The notes: a model not told the origin generated them from the letters alone. A DNA stretch of 64,000 nucleotides from Nosocomiicoccus ampullae (GCF_001696685.1 NZ_MBFG01000002.1:49700-113699), one strand, 5' to 3'. Shown: positions 39,735 to 48,481, counted from the first letter of the stretch. Made by a program: numbers and translations.

Positions 39735-40847
39735 TTATTTTTTATAATAATTTTCTTTAGTCGTTTGACGTTCACGTGCGATTGCTAAACTATCTGATGG
39801 TACATCGTCTACTACAGTACTTCCCGCAGCGATAACCGAGCGGTCTCCAATCATAATTGGTGCCATCATATTCGAGTTACACCCGACAAATGCATCGTCT
39901 CCAATGATCGTTTTGTGCTTATTTACACCATCGTAATTCACTGTAATTGTTCCACAACCAATGTTCGTTCGTTTTCCGACCTCTGCATCTCCAATATAAC
40001 TTAAATGCGACACTTTTGCACCATCATCAAGGAAAGATTTTTTAGTTTCTACAAAGTTTCCAATTTTTACAGACTTTCCGATTTTTGTTCCTGGTCGAAC
40101 TTGTGCAAATGGTCCAACTGACGTACCGTCACCAATTTCTGAATCTGTAATGACAGAGTGTCTAATTACAACGTCGTTACCGATTCTTGCGTTCGTGATT
40201 TCACTATCGCCTCGAATGACACAATTTTCACCGATGACCGTTTCACCTTCGATAACTGCTCCAGGATAAATGACAGTATCTCTACCGATTTCTACCGTAC
40301 TATCGATGTACGTATTTTCAGGATTAATAATCGTAACTCCATGATCCATTAATCGGTCTAATATCACCGTCTGGTATAAATAACGAGCATTCGCGAGCTC
40401 TTTTCTCGTTTCTACTGTAAATATACCAAAGTCTGCTTCAACAGCTCCGATTGATTTCGCCATGTTTTCAATCGTATCTAATTTTAAAGTGTTTAACTTG
40501 CCTTTTTCGACGAGCAACAACTGGCCATCGACGACGTAAATATTATCGATATCTTCTTCGTATAAGCTTTTATACATTTCGTCAAAAATGAGTGGCGAAC
40601 GGCTATCTACAAATACTGTGTCCTTGTCCTCTAGCTGACTTGTATCCGTCAGAACTTTGTATGAGTCAAATGACTCATTTAATCCTTCTTTTGACGTTAA
40701 ATAAATATCATTTACACCCGAAAGTTTTAACTGGTTAATGATATGCTGTAATAGCGTTGTCCCACATAACGTATGTAATGCGGTATGTGTATTTGATTTC
40801 ATCTGAGATGTATCGACATCTGTTAAAATCACTGCTTGCTTATGCAT
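39735..40847 (-). CDS. glmU: GlmU with intact acetyltransferase domain but degenerate uridylyltransferase domain
   Basis: GlmU normally acetylates glucosamine-1-P (C-terminal half) and uridylylates the product (N-terminal half). This protein is about 370 residues against roughly 450 for the family. The C-terminal left-handed beta helix is intact: RPGTKIGKSVKIGNFVETKK, the catalytic-His segment KVSHLSYIGDAEVG, NIGCGTITVNYDGVNKHKT and ARERQTTKENY. The N-terminal half still begins HKQAVILT and has MKSNTHTALH where others have MKSKLYKVLH. However, the G-x-G-T-R signature is replaced by TDVDTSQ, and the QLGTAHA, YGR, EEKDA and SSGI motifs are absent. No stop or frameshift explains this. It sits in the normal place (spoVG-glmU-prs). 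ATG 40847 after GGAGG. Confidence 0.9.
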   Translation of the reverse strand: MHKQAVILTDVDTSQMKSNTHTALHTLCGTTLLQHIINQLKLSGVNDIYLTSKEGLNESFDSYKVLTDTSQLEDKDTVFVDSRSPLIFDEMYKSLYEEDIDNIYVVDGQLLLVEKGKLNTLKLDTIENMAKSIGAVEADFGIFTVETRKELANARYLYQTVILDRLMDHGVTIINPENTYIDSTVEIGRDTVIYPGAVIEGETVIGENCVIRGDSEITNARIGNDVVIRHSVITDSEIGDGTSVGPFAQVRPGTKIGKSVKIGNFVETKKSFLDDGAKVSHLSYIGDAEVGKRTNIGCGTITVNYDGVNKHKTIIGDDAFVGCNSNMMAPIMIGDRSVIAAGSTVVDDVPSDSLAIARERQTTKENYYKK

Positions 40848-40883
40848 AATACAATATGCCTCCAAATCGTTTCTTCTACAACT

Positions 40884-40912
40884 ATTTTACAGTATTTCCT
40901 AGGAAATTTAAA
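40884..40912 (-). promoter_or_regulatory. Candidate glmU promoter with palindromic spacer
   Basis: Minus strand TTTAAA (40912-40907), 17 bp, TAAAAT (40889-40884). The spacer holds the perfect 14-bp palindrome ATTTCCTAGGAAAT (40894-40907), a possible regulator site. Confidence 0.5.
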
Positions 40913-40916
40913 AAGA

Positions 40917-40951
40917 TAAAAAGCTAGGACAGCGTATATGCCCTAGCTTTC
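40917..40951 (-). terminator. Terminator of spoVG
   Basis: Stem AAAGCTAGG / CCTAGCTTT around a loop of about fourteen bases with T-rich tail, eight bases after the spoVG stop. Confidence 0.85.
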
Positions 40952-40958
40952 CATACGA

Positions 40959-41279
40959 TTATTCTTCGTCTGATTCAACCGCTTCAGTTTCTTCTTCATC
41001 TTCCGTTGACTCTTCAGGTACGTCTTCAGTTTCATCGTAGACGCGCATCACTTCTTCTTGTACGTGCTGTCTCATTTCTGAGTTGATTGGGTGAGCGATA
41101 TCTCTGAACTCTCCATCTGCTGTACGTTTACTTGGCATTGCAACAAATAATCCATTGTTACCTTCAATAACTCTTAAATCATGCACAACAAACGCGTCAT
41201 CAAACGTAATTGACGCTAATGCTTTCATTCTCGTATCTTGATTATTCACTTTACGTAATCTTACATCAGTAATTTTCAT
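40959..41279 (-). CDS. spoVG: Regulatory protein SpoVG
   Basis: Small nucleic-acid-binding regulator; in Staphylococcus it affects capsule, cell-wall and virulence gene expression. 106 residues. The conserved core is [39 protein letters not shown] and [20 protein letters not shown], followed by an acidic tail ([17 protein letters not shown]). Follows ridA (yabJ) as in the yabJ-spoVG operon of staphylococci. Confidence 0.97.
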   Translation of the reverse strand: MKITDVRLRKVNNQDTRMKALASITFDDAFVVHDLRVIEGNNGLFVAMPSKRTADGEFRDIAHPINSEMRQHVQEEVMRVYDETEDVPEESTEDEEETEAVESDEE

Positions 41280-41325
41280 ATTGTGTGAATCCTCCTGTAG
41301 TCAATAATACGGACATGTGTTTATA

Positions 41326-41706
41326 TTATTTAAAAGAAGCCACAAGTTCGATTTCTACTTTTACATCTTTTGGTAAACGGCTCACTTCAACACATGATCT
41401 CGCTGGTAGTTTACCCGTAAAGTATTGTCCGTAAACTTCGTTTACGACATCGAAGTCATTCATATCTGAAATAAAGATTAAAGTTTTCACGACGTTCTCG
41501 TATCCAAGTCCAACTTCTTTAAGTATCGCGCCGAGATTTTCTAATACTTGTGTCGTTTGTTCTCTCACGTCGTCAGATACAATTTCACCGTTTAAATTTA
41601 ATGGAATTTGACCAGAAGTGAAAAGTAAATCTCCAGCTTTCATTGCGTGACAATAAGGTCCGATTGCTTTTGGTACGTTTTTCGTATTAATCATTTCAGT
41701 ATTCAT
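41326..41706 (-). CDS. ridA: RidA family enamine/imine deaminase (YabJ)
   Basis: Hydrolyses reactive 2-aminoacrylate-type intermediates. About 126 residues, MNTEMINTKNVPKAIGPYCH with the substrate-site GPY. GDLLFTSGQIPLN and the arginine of LPARSCVEVSRLP near residue 103 complete the signature. An in-frame ATG 12 bases upstream is too close to the GGAAGG site to be preferred. Lies between purR and spoVG, the standard order. Confidence 0.95.
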   Translation of the reverse strand: MNTEMINTKNVPKAIGPYCHAMKAGDLLFTSGQIPLNLNGEIVSDDVREQTTQVLENLGAILKEVGLGYENVVKTLIFISDMNDFDVVNEVYGQYFTGKLPARSCVEVSRLPKDVKVEIELVASFK

Positions 41707-41737
41707 AAATAAACACATTCCTTCCTATAGTTTATTA

Positions 41738-42571
41738 TTATCTTTTTCTAAAATATTCTAAACAATTTCCTTCTTCGACGACAAATGTTTCATTATATTC
41801 ATCGATTTTTGATACTTTAACAATTGACGTATAGTCTTTATATCTACGGTTCCCAGGTGTATCTTTTGACTCGACGAGTACACTGACACCGACGACTGTC
41901 GCTTTAAATTCTTCCATCAACGTAATGACACCATTAATCGAACCGCCTGCACGTAAAAAGTCATCGATAACGAGTACACGGCTACCTTCTTCTAGCGTAC
42001 GCTTTGCTAAAATCATCGTTTCTATTTTACGCGTTGACCCTGAAACGTAATTGACAGATACCGTCGACCCTTCCGTAATTTTATTGTCTTTACGAATGAC
42101 TGCGACGGGCACATTTAATTTACTCGCAACTGCATGCGCCATCGGAATCCCTTTTGTTGCGATTGTAACAATCGCATCGATTTTTTTATCGTCATACATC
42201 GTAGCAATAAGGTCTCCGAATTGCGCCATGAGAGATGAATTGCCGACAATATCAGATAAGTATAAATATCCACCAGGTAAGATACGTTTTGTTTCAGAAA
42301 TCTCTTGTTTAAATTGGTCGACGATTTTCGTGGCTTTCTCATAACTAATATGTGGGATAAAAGTCACCCCACCTTGTGCGCCGTGCGTCGTCTCGATTCT
42401 ACCGATAGATTCCTCTTCGAACACTGCTTTTATAATTCGAAGGTCTTCACTGATCGATGATTTTGCTTGTGAAAATTTGTTAACAAATACAGATAACGGG
42501 ATACGTTCGTTTGGTCGTCTCGATAAATACTCCGTGATAAAAACGATGCGCTCACTCCGTTTAAACTTCAT
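41738..42571 (-). CDS. purR: Purine operon repressor PurR
   Basis: PRPP-responsive repressor of purine synthesis genes. 277 residues. The N-terminal winged helix (RSERIVFITEYLSRRPNERI, SISEDLRIIKAVF) spans residues 1-75. The phosphoribosyltransferase-like domain contains the PRPP-binding loop VLVIDDFLRAGGSINGVITL near residue 200. Located between ispE and ridA, the conserved Firmicute position. Confidence 0.97.
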   Translation of the reverse strand: MKFKRSERIVFITEYLSRRPNERIPLSVFVNKFSQAKSSISEDLRIIKAVFEEESIGRIETTHGAQGGVTFIPHISYEKATKIVDQFKQEISETKRILPGGYLYLSDIVGNSSLMAQFGDLIATMYDDKKIDAIVTIATKGIPMAHAVASKLNVPVAVIRKDNKITEGSTVSVNYVSGSTRKIETMILAKRTLEEGSRVLVIDDFLRAGGSINGVITLMEEFKATVVGVSVLVESKDTPGNRRYKDYTSIVKVSKIDEYNETFVVEEGNCLEYFRKR

Positions 42572-42595
42572 TTGCTTCTCCTCACTTATGTTGAA

Positions 42596-43435
42596 TTAGC
42601 CGATAAGTCGTACTTTATATACTTCGTCACAAATACCTTTAATTGCGTTATATAACTGTGTCGCTTGATGTTCTTTTTTACAAATACCATAAACCGTTGG
42701 TCCGCTTCCGCTCATGAGTACCCCGTCTGCTTTACTTCTTCTGAAGCACTCGAGTAAATTATCGACTTTTTTATAACGCGTTCGAGTAATTGGTTCAAGG
42801 TCATTAGACAACGCGTCAATCACGTCATAATAACTTCCGTTATTTAACGCTTCGACCATGCGTTTTGTCCCTCGGTTTGATTTTTTGCCTTTTAACGCGC
42901 CATATATACGTTTTGTTGACACGCTAATATTCGGTTTGGCAAGCACGATCCACGCATGTCCTGCGCGTTTTAATGGTGTCGTAATTTCTCCACGCCCTGT
43001 TGCGAGTCTCGTGCCTCCATATACACAAAACGGAATGTCTGACCCGATTTCTGCACTGCGTCTAGCAAGTTCGTCAATATCGATATTTAAATCGTATAGT
43101 GTATTTATTCCTCTAAAGGTTGCAGCGGCATCTGCACTACCTCCACCAAGTCCCGCAGCTACTGGAATCGATTTGTCGATATGAATATCCACGCCTTTAG
43201 CACCGTACTCTTGCATAATAAGTGCAGCTTGGTAGACGAGATTTTTCTTATCGAGTGGTAAAAACCCGTGATTTGAGGACAGCACGATACGGTTATCTTC
43301 GCGTTTTTTGAACGTTAAATAGTCGTTTAAATCAATTGTCGTCATCACCATTTCAACTTCATGATAGCCATCATCTCTTTTATGAAGTACATCAAGCGTT
43401 AAATTAATCTTTGCTGGTGCTGTTTCAATATGCAT
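42596..43435 (-). CDS. ispE: 4-diphosphocytidyl-2-C-methyl-D-erythritol kinase
   Basis: GHMP kinase of the MEP pathway. 279 residues, beginning MHIETAPAKINLTLDVLHKRDDGYHEV (substrate residues Lys and Asn). The ATP loop is IPVAAGLGGGSADAAATFRG near residue 92, and the C-terminal motif is GVLMSGSGPTVYGI. With ispD and ispF at 3 kb it indicates that the MEP pathway operates here. The upstream neighbour should be veg; instead a 12.6-kb insertion begins. Confidence 0.96.
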   Translation of the reverse strand: MHIETAPAKINLTLDVLHKRDDGYHEVEMVMTTIDLNDYLTFKKREDNRIVLSSNHGFLPLDKKNLVYQAALIMQEYGAKGVDIHIDKSIPVAAGLGGGSADAAATFRGINTLYDLNIDIDELARRSAEIGSDIPFCVYGGTRLATGRGEITTPLKRAGHAWIVLAKPNISVSTKRIYGALKGKKSNRGTKRMVEALNNGSYYDVIDALSNDLEPITRTRYKKVDNLLECFRRSKADGVLMSGSGPTVYGICKKEHQATQLYNAIKGICDEVYKVRLIG

Positions 43436-43527
43436 ATCATCCGCCCTCTACCTATTAGTAAATTACTTATTATGATACTAATTTTTTCATATTATCTAAA
43501 GAGAAAACTATCCTCTCATCATAAAAA

Positions 43528-43557
43528 AAAAAAACGGATTAGAGAGTTCTAATCCGT
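43528..43557 (-). terminator. Terminator of the mnt operon
   Basis: Perfect stem ACGGATTAGA / TCTAATCCGT with GAGT loop followed by twelve T on the minus strand, 38 bases past the mntC stop. Confidence 0.9.
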
Positions 43558-43595
43558 ATATATATAATATTTTAGTTATGGCACACTAAAAGATA

Positions 43596-44531
43596 TTATC
43601 TGTTCATACCGTCAGAAAGTACTTTTAAGTTATATCTTAAATATTCGATATACGTACTTGCTTCACTGTCTCGGTTACCAATTTCGTCACTGTACAGTGG
43701 CTTTTCGTAAATTGGTACTCCTGACTCTTTAGACACAGCTTCCATCGGACGTCTATCGACGTTTGATTCTACAAATAAGACCGGCGGATTATGTTGTTTT
43801 ACAAACTCTGTCGCGTCTTTAATTTGTTGTGGTGACCCGTTATCTTCTGTGTCAATTGCCCAAATATAACCTTCTTGAATATCATATTGTTCTGTTAAAT
43901 ATTGAAATGCAAACTCACTTGCGACTAAAATGCGTTTTTCATCTGGAATATTTTCAAACGTTTCGCGATATTCCGCTTCAATGTCTTTTAACTCAGAGAT
44001 ATATTCTTCTGCACGCTTTTTGTAGTAGTCGCTATTATCTGCATCAATTTCAATTAATGCTTGTCCGACCGCTTCAGCCATTTTAATGCCGACATTTGGA
44101 TCGATAAACGAGTGTGGGTTGATTTCTTCATCTTTTGTGCCTGATGCGAGATACATTGGTTCGACTTCTTCAGTCGCACGGAACACTTTATTTTCGTCAT
44201 AATTAATTGACGAAATGAGCTTATCTAGCCATCCACCGTTTTCTCCTTCTAAGTTTAAGCCGTTATAGAATAATGCATCACTTTTTGTTAAAAACTGAAT
44301 GTCTTCTGGCTTTGGATCGTATTCATGTGGGTCTGTTCCTAGTGGCACTAAGTTATGAACTTCCACATGATCTCCACCAATCGCTTCAACGATATCCGTC
44401 ATAATAGAAAACGTCGATGTGATTTTTAGTTTGTCATTTTGCTCTTCATCTGCACTGTCAGATGAACAACCCGTTAAAATAAGTAGCGCAATTAAAACGC
44501 CAGAAATCCTTTTAATTAAATCCATTTCCAT
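43596..44531 (-). CDS. mntC: Manganese-type ABC transporter substrate-binding lipoprotein
   Basis: 311 residues, cluster A-I metal-binding protein tethered outside the membrane. The signal peptide ends in the lipobox LLILTGCSS (Cys at about residue 22). Metal-ligand regions are GTDPHEYDP near residue 78 (His), NPHSFIDPNVG near 145 (His), the Glu region of LVASEFAFQYL near 210, and the Asp in VESNVDRRP region. No long His-rich loop, as in zinc-specific ZnuA, is present, which favours Mn. Last gene of the mntA-mntB-mntC operon; overlaps mntB by 16 bases. Confidence 0.9.
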   Translation of the reverse strand: MEMDLIKRISGVLIALLILTGCSSDSADEEQNDKLKITSTFSIMTDIVEAIGGDHVEVHNLVPLGTDPHEYDPKPEDIQFLTKSDALFYNGLNLEGENGGWLDKLISSINYDENKVFRATEEVEPMYLASGTKDEEINPHSFIDPNVGIKMAEAVGQALIEIDADNSDYYKKRAEEYISELKDIEAEYRETFENIPDEKRILVASEFAFQYLTEQYDIQEGYIWAIDTEDNGSPQQIKDATEFVKQHNPPVLFVESNVDRRPMEAVSKESGVPIYEKPLYSDEIGNRDSEASTYIEYLRYNLKVLSDGMNR

Positions 44532-45352
44532 AGAACTCCCTTCTTAGGTGCAAAAATAAATGCAATTAAAAAAAATGCTGTAGCTACAAGTACAATCGTC
44601 GGACCACTCGATAGATTTAGCTTAAAGCTAAACATCAGTCCGATGATGGCAGAAATTCCGCCGAGACTTGCTGCAATTACGATCATTAGAGACATACGTT
44701 TTGTGAGTAGATATGCTGTCGCCGCTGGCGTAATGAGTAAACTCACGACTAAAATAACTCCTACTGTCTGTAACGATACAACAGTTACAAGTGTGAGTAG
44801 TACCATTAATCCGTAGTGAATAGTTTTCACTGGCATCCCGCTTGCTACTGCCATCGTCGGGTCAAACGTCGTAATTAAAAATTCTTTATAGAATAGGATA
44901 ACAACGAGGATAACGACAGCTGCAACAATCATCGTTAACGTACGATCTATGTCGCGTACCGTTAGAACGTTACCAAATAGTATTTCGGTTAAATCCATCG
45001 CTGTATTTGCTTTTGCAATTAACAACACACCTATCGCAAAGAACGTCGAGAACACGATCCCGATGGCCGAATCATTTTTAATATTACTGTTCTGATTAAT
45101 AAACCCGATACCAATCGCTGCGAGTAATCCAACAATTACCGCACCAACGAAAAAGTTAATACCAAGCATAAATGAAATCGCAACTCCTGGTAATACTGCG
45201 TGTGAAATCGCGTCACCCATTAAAGCGAGTCCGCGCATGACGATAAAACTCCCTATTACTCCACACACAATCCCTACAACCGCACCAGTTAAGAGCGCTT
45301 TTTGAAAAAATTCGTATGCGAGGATATCGTGAAAAATATTCATAACCATCAT
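44516..45352 (-). CDS. mntB: Manganese-type ABC transporter permease
   Basis: 278-residue membrane protein of the ABC-3 family with about eight hydrophobic helices. Recognisable parts: GVIGSFIVMRGLALMGDAIS, HAVLPGVAISFMLGI, SAIGIVFSTFFAIGVLL and GVILVVSLLITPAATAYLLT. It starts four bases before the mntA stop and overlaps mntC, a fully coupled operon. Confidence 0.92.
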   Translation of the reverse strand: MMVMNIFHDILAYEFFQKALLTGAVVGIVCGVIGSFIVMRGLALMGDAISHAVLPGVAISFMLGINFFVGAVIVGLLAAIGIGFINQNSNIKNDSAIGIVFSTFFAIGVLLIAKANTAMDLTEILFGNVLTVRDIDRTLTMIVAAVVILVVILFYKEFLITTFDPTMAVASGMPVKTIHYGLMVLLTLVTVVSLQTVGVILVVSLLITPAATAYLLTKRMSLMIVIAASLGGISAIIGLMFSFKLNLSSGPTIVLVATAFFLIAFIFAPKKGVLWKWI

Positions 45353-46074
45353 GCTTCACCTGCTTTCACGATAATATTGTCACCATATGCTTCTTTTAAA
45401 TTCTTCTCAGTGAATACTTTTTCTACTGAACCGTAATCTTTAACACCGAAGTGGACTAAAATAAGTTCATCAAAATAATCGTGCACTTTACTTAAATCAT
45501 GGTGCACAATTAATATCGTAATTCCTTCTTCAGCCATTTCTTTTAAGACTTTGATGATCACTTTTTCACTCTGTACATCAATCCCAACGAACGGCTCATC
45601 TAAAAAGACGAGATCGCTATGCTGTGCAAGTGTACGTGCAATTAAGACTCGTTGGAACTGTCCGCCAGACAGTTCACCAATTTGTCGGTCTTTAAAATCT
45701 TCCATACCAACTTTTTTCAAACTTTCTAACGTGCGCTCTTTTTCTTTTTTACCAGGTCTTTTAAGTACGCCTAGGTTCGGATACGTTCCCATAAGCACGC
45801 AGTCAAAAACCGTCACTGGAAACGTCATATCAATATCGACACGCTGCGGCACGTACGATATACGTTTCGCGTGATTTTTCATCGATTCGCCATTAAAAGT
45901 CACCGTACCAGTGTTCGGCACAAGATTTAACATCCCTTTAATAAGCGAAGACTTACCCGCACCATTCGAGCCGATAATCCCATATATATTACCTGTCTCC
46001 AATTCAAATGATGCATCTTTAATCGCATGAATATGCTTGTCGTATACGACATTTAAATTCTCTACCTTTAACAT
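45349..46074 (-). CDS. mntA: Manganese-type ABC transporter ATP-binding protein
   Basis: 241 residues. Walker A is GSNGAGKSSLIKGM near residue 38, the Q-loop VPQRVDID, the signature GELSGGQFQRVLIARTLAQ near 138, Walker B LVFLDEPFVGID, and the H-loop LIVHHDLSKV. First gene of the operon. Its promoter carries an MntR-like operator, consistent with repression by manganese. Confidence 0.94.
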   Translation of the reverse strand: MLKVENLNVVYDKHIHAIKDASFELETGNIYGIIGSNGAGKSSLIKGMLNLVPNTGTVTFNGESMKNHAKRISYVPQRVDIDMTFPVTVFDCVLMGTYPNLGVLKRPGKKEKERTLESLKKVGMEDFKDRQIGELSGGQFQRVLIARTLAQHSDLVFLDEPFVGIDVQSEKVIIKVLKEMAEEGITILIVHHDLSKVHDYFDELILVHFGVKDYGSVEKVFTEKNLKEAYGDNIIVKAGEA

Positions 46075-46102
46075 GTAAACCTCCTTATAATAACCTATTT
46101 TT

Positions 46103-46138
46103 AGGATACCTTATGTTTATTTTTTAGTCAAGCCTAAA
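46103..46138 (-). promoter_or_regulatory. mntABC promoter overlapped by an MntR-like operator
   Basis: Minus strand: the dyad TTTAGGCTTGACTAAA (46138-46123) covers the -35 TTGACT (46131-46126), then a 17-bp spacer and TATCCT (46108-46103). The dyad resembles staphylococcal MntR/SirR (DtxR-family) boxes. Binding here should block RNA polymerase, giving metal-dependent repression. Confidence 0.75.
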
Positions 46139-46184
46139 CTTTGGTGGAGAGGTGTGTGGTTTGGGTATTTATTTGTACTTATTC

Positions 46185-46335
46185 GACTCTTTTTGAAGAT
46201 AAAGCACTGGCTGGGGGCGTTTTTCATCGCTCTTATTTACAAATTTCTGCCTTGGATGCTGGAATTTGTTAGATATATCCGGATAATTAACAAAAAATCG
46301 GAATTATGCGCTCTTTTTGTTAGATAAAAAATATA
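46185..46335. repeat. Partial copy of the palindromic repeat, interrupted next to the IS30 element
   Basis: Nearly identical to the third 276-bp unit at 53523: TTACAAATTTCTGCCTTGG, ATGCTGGAATTTGTTAGATA, TATCCGGATAATTAACAAAA, TTATGCGCTCTTTTTGTTAG, then ATAAAAAATATA. Homology stops at 46335, in the middle of the TTAGATAAAAAATTATATTTAACA palindrome, exactly where the 146-bp duplicated segment begins. Confidence 0.85.
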
Positions 46336-46481
46336 CTTAAATTTCAAGTTTAAGTTAGCCACTTGAAAATAGTTATTTCAGTAAATTTCACAAAGTTATA
46401 TTGTACGCTTTCTTACAGTCTTTTGCTTGACGTGGGTATGGGCAAGATATCCGCAAAGCGGGATGTGTGGTGGATGTTTGC
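46336..46481. repeat. 146-bp direct repeat, copy 1 (IS30 left end)
   Basis: Essentially identical to 52246-52391. Starts CTTAAATTTCAAGTTTAAG, continues into the IS30 terminal repeat TAGCCACTTGAAAAT and the noncoding end of the element, and ends at GTGGATGTTTGC. Confidence 0.9.
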
Positions 46482-47700
46482 GTTCAACTTCAAACAACAC
46501 ACAGGGCAAGTCATGCCCATAAGGGCCCCAGGTCAAGCAAAAGATTAAGCAGCCAGTTCTAAATCCAATTGCTTCAACTCTTGCACAAAAGCCTGGTGGG
46601 GTGTTTTATAGTCCAGAATTCTTCTTGGATAATCGTTCATCCATTGTTGAATCCGCTGGACCTGGCGGTCGCTTACTTCTTTAAGAGACTGATGTTTCGG
46701 CAAGAAACGCCGGATAATCTTATGTTGATTCTCACTCGTTCCACGTTCAAAAGAAGCAAAAGGATGGCAAAAATACACATCGGTTTCTTCAGACAGATGG
46801 GATAGGTTGGCGAACTCACTTCCGTTATCCGAAGTGACTGTTTTAAAAATCTGACTGTCCAATCCTTTTAAGGACTGTATAAAGCTCTGCAGAGTTTGGT
46901 CTACCGCATCAGCTCTCTGACCCGCAATTTTGAAAATTTTCTCAAAGCGTGTCTTTCGCTCTACGAGCGTCAATAGAACAGGTTCATCGGCATCAATTTT
47001 TCCAATGACGGTATCAATTTCCCAATGACCAAATTCTTGGCGATTCTCTACGGATTTTGGCCGTTCTTCGATTGAGGTACCCAAAACTTTTACATTTCGT
47101 CGCACTCGACCTTTGGTAGACCGCGGTTTCCGTCCAACCTTTTCGAGTAAGTCGATATTCTTGGTGCGCATGATGCCACTGTCGATCCAATTGTAGAGGG
47201 TTGAAGTACTTGGAATGATCGCCGGATCAAACAGGTCCATGGCTTTATTAACCACTGTATCTGGAGACCATTTGTCTTCAAGCATTTTTCGATCCGCCCA
47301 TTCAGTGAATCGCTCCGTTTCCACCCATTTGGGACGGCGGCCACAGTTCGCACGATTTCGCAGATAAATGTCATGATGCAGCTCTGCGGAGTAGACCTTT
47401 TTATAGTAGGTATACGTCTTGCCATTCTGTTTCTGTTGGCTTTTCTGCGTGACAGACGCTGTATTGATGGCATTATTGATGGTTTGTGGACTACGTCCAA
47501 GCAAAGACGCAATCTTTCGATTGGATAAATCAAGTGCTTTATACGCTTCAATTTTCTTCATTTCACCGTATGTAAGGTGTTTAGATTTGCGTGATTCTGT
47601 GTTATTATCTACATGGGTCATGTGAATTCTCCTTATATTGGTTGGTGGTACATTCAATATAACATGAAATTCACATGGCTTTTTTTATTTTAAGTGGCTA
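46356..47700 (-). mobile_element. IS30-family insertion sequence
   Basis: About 1.34 kb bounded by imperfect inverted repeats TAGCCACTTGAAAAT (46356) and, from the other side, TAGCCACTTAAAATA (ending 47700). Contains one intact IS30-type transposase read leftward and about 190 bp of noncoding sequence at the left end. The right end cuts into a host gene; the left end adjoins 20 bp of shared sequence and then an interrupted palindromic repeat. Confidence 0.88.
46545..47621 (-). CDS. IS30-family transposase
   Basis: About 358 residues from ATG 47621 (AAGGAGAATT site). An N-terminal HTH (HLTYGEMKKIEAYKALDLSN, RKIASLLGRSPQTINNAI) is followed by a second DNA-binding part and a DDE domain: GHWEIDTVIGK (first Asp), TVTSDNGSEFANL (second Asp) and FERGTSENQHKIIRRFLPK (catalytic Glu). 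The frame is complete, so the element may still be active. Confidence 0.95.
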   Translation of the reverse strand: MTHVDNNTESRKSKHLTYGEMKKIEAYKALDLSNRKIASLLGRSPQTINNAINTASVTQKSQQKQNGKTYTYYKKVYSAELHHDIYLRNRANCGRRPKWVETERFTEWADRKMLEDKWSPDTVVNKAMDLFDPAIIPSTSTLYNWIDSGIMRTKNIDLLEKVGRKPRSTKGRVRRNVKVLGTSIEERPKSVENRQEFGHWEIDTVIGKIDADEPVLLTLVERKTRFEKIFKIAGQRADAVDQTLQSFIQSLKGLDSQIFKTVTSDNGSEFANLSHLSEETDVYFCHPFASFERGTSENQHKIIRRFLPKHQSLKEVSDRQVQRIQQWMNDYPRRILDYKTPHQAFVQELKQLDLELAA

Positions 47701-47712
47701 GGTTGATTATAA

Positions 47713-48204
47713 AATCTTCCCAATAATAATACTTTTGAATTTGAAGATAAGTTTATAAATGAAGAATCAATTACTATAGAATCTGTTATGGGCTTTAAAG
47801 GGAATTCGCAAGATAAAGTTAGTAAGCTTACAGCTGATGGTAATACAGTTATGAACTTAATTAGCTCTTTGACCTTTTTACTAGAGTCGGATAGTATGGA
47901 ATTTATTAAAATTAAAATAAGTACTGATAACCATAGATCTATCGTTTTTAAATTAAACACAAATGGATCAGTAAATATAGTTATTGATGATTATAGAGGC
48001 CAATATAAGAAAGAAGATATTAAAAGAGAAATTTTAATTAGTAAAGTGACGCTTTTAATTTATTTAGAAATAATACCGGCTTTAAATAAATGGTATAGTG
48101 AAGATAAAGAAAATAAATTATGGAACAAACAAGAATATAATAAATTCCTTGATGAGTTAAGTAAAGATATTAAAGAAAAGATAGATAATTTAAAATCTAA
48201 ATAA
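47713..48204 (+). pseudogene. Hypothetical gene, 5' end removed at the IS30 junction
   Basis: The frame is open from 47713, only 12 bases after the IS30 terminus, to a stop at 48204. No ribosome site precedes the first ATG (47788), so the visible part is probably the C-terminal 163 residues of a longer protein. It reads TFEFEDKFINEESITIES, then SSLTFLLESDSMEFIKIKI, NGSVNIVIDDYRGQYKKE and a Lys-rich end. I do not recognise the family. AT-richer and more Asn/Lys-rich than the core genes, as expected for acquired DNA. Confidence 0.6.
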
Positions 48205-48334
48205 TGGGCAAAAAATAATTGTTCATAAATCATCAAAATAAAATGAGTGTTTCAAAACACTGTTATATCAACGTTTTGAAAAGTCATGAAATAACGTTTA
48301 CCATTCATTTTGATTGAGTGGGAATAATAAATAT

Positions 48335-48378
48335 CACCCCCTTCATGTCTAGTTTTATGGATATGAAGGGGGATTGTT
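48335..48378 (+). terminator. Hairpin downstream of the truncated gene
   Basis: CCCCCTTCAT / ATGAAGGGGG stem with a 16-base loop followed by ATTGTTTATG. The tail is only moderately T-rich. Confidence 0.6.
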
Positions 48379-48481
48379 TATGTAACATTTCAAAAAAATT
48401 AACTAAAAGTATAAATGAAAATGACTTTAATATGAGATTCAAAATAACTTAAACTATAGTGTAATATTCCGGAGGAAAACA

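Noticed and set aside
46363..46548. Small frames starting KIVISVNFTKLYCTLSY at 46363 and 52273 as a duplicated gene
   Set aside because: They lie in the noncoding IS30 end, begin with TTG without a ribosome site, and diverge where the 146-bp repeat ends.
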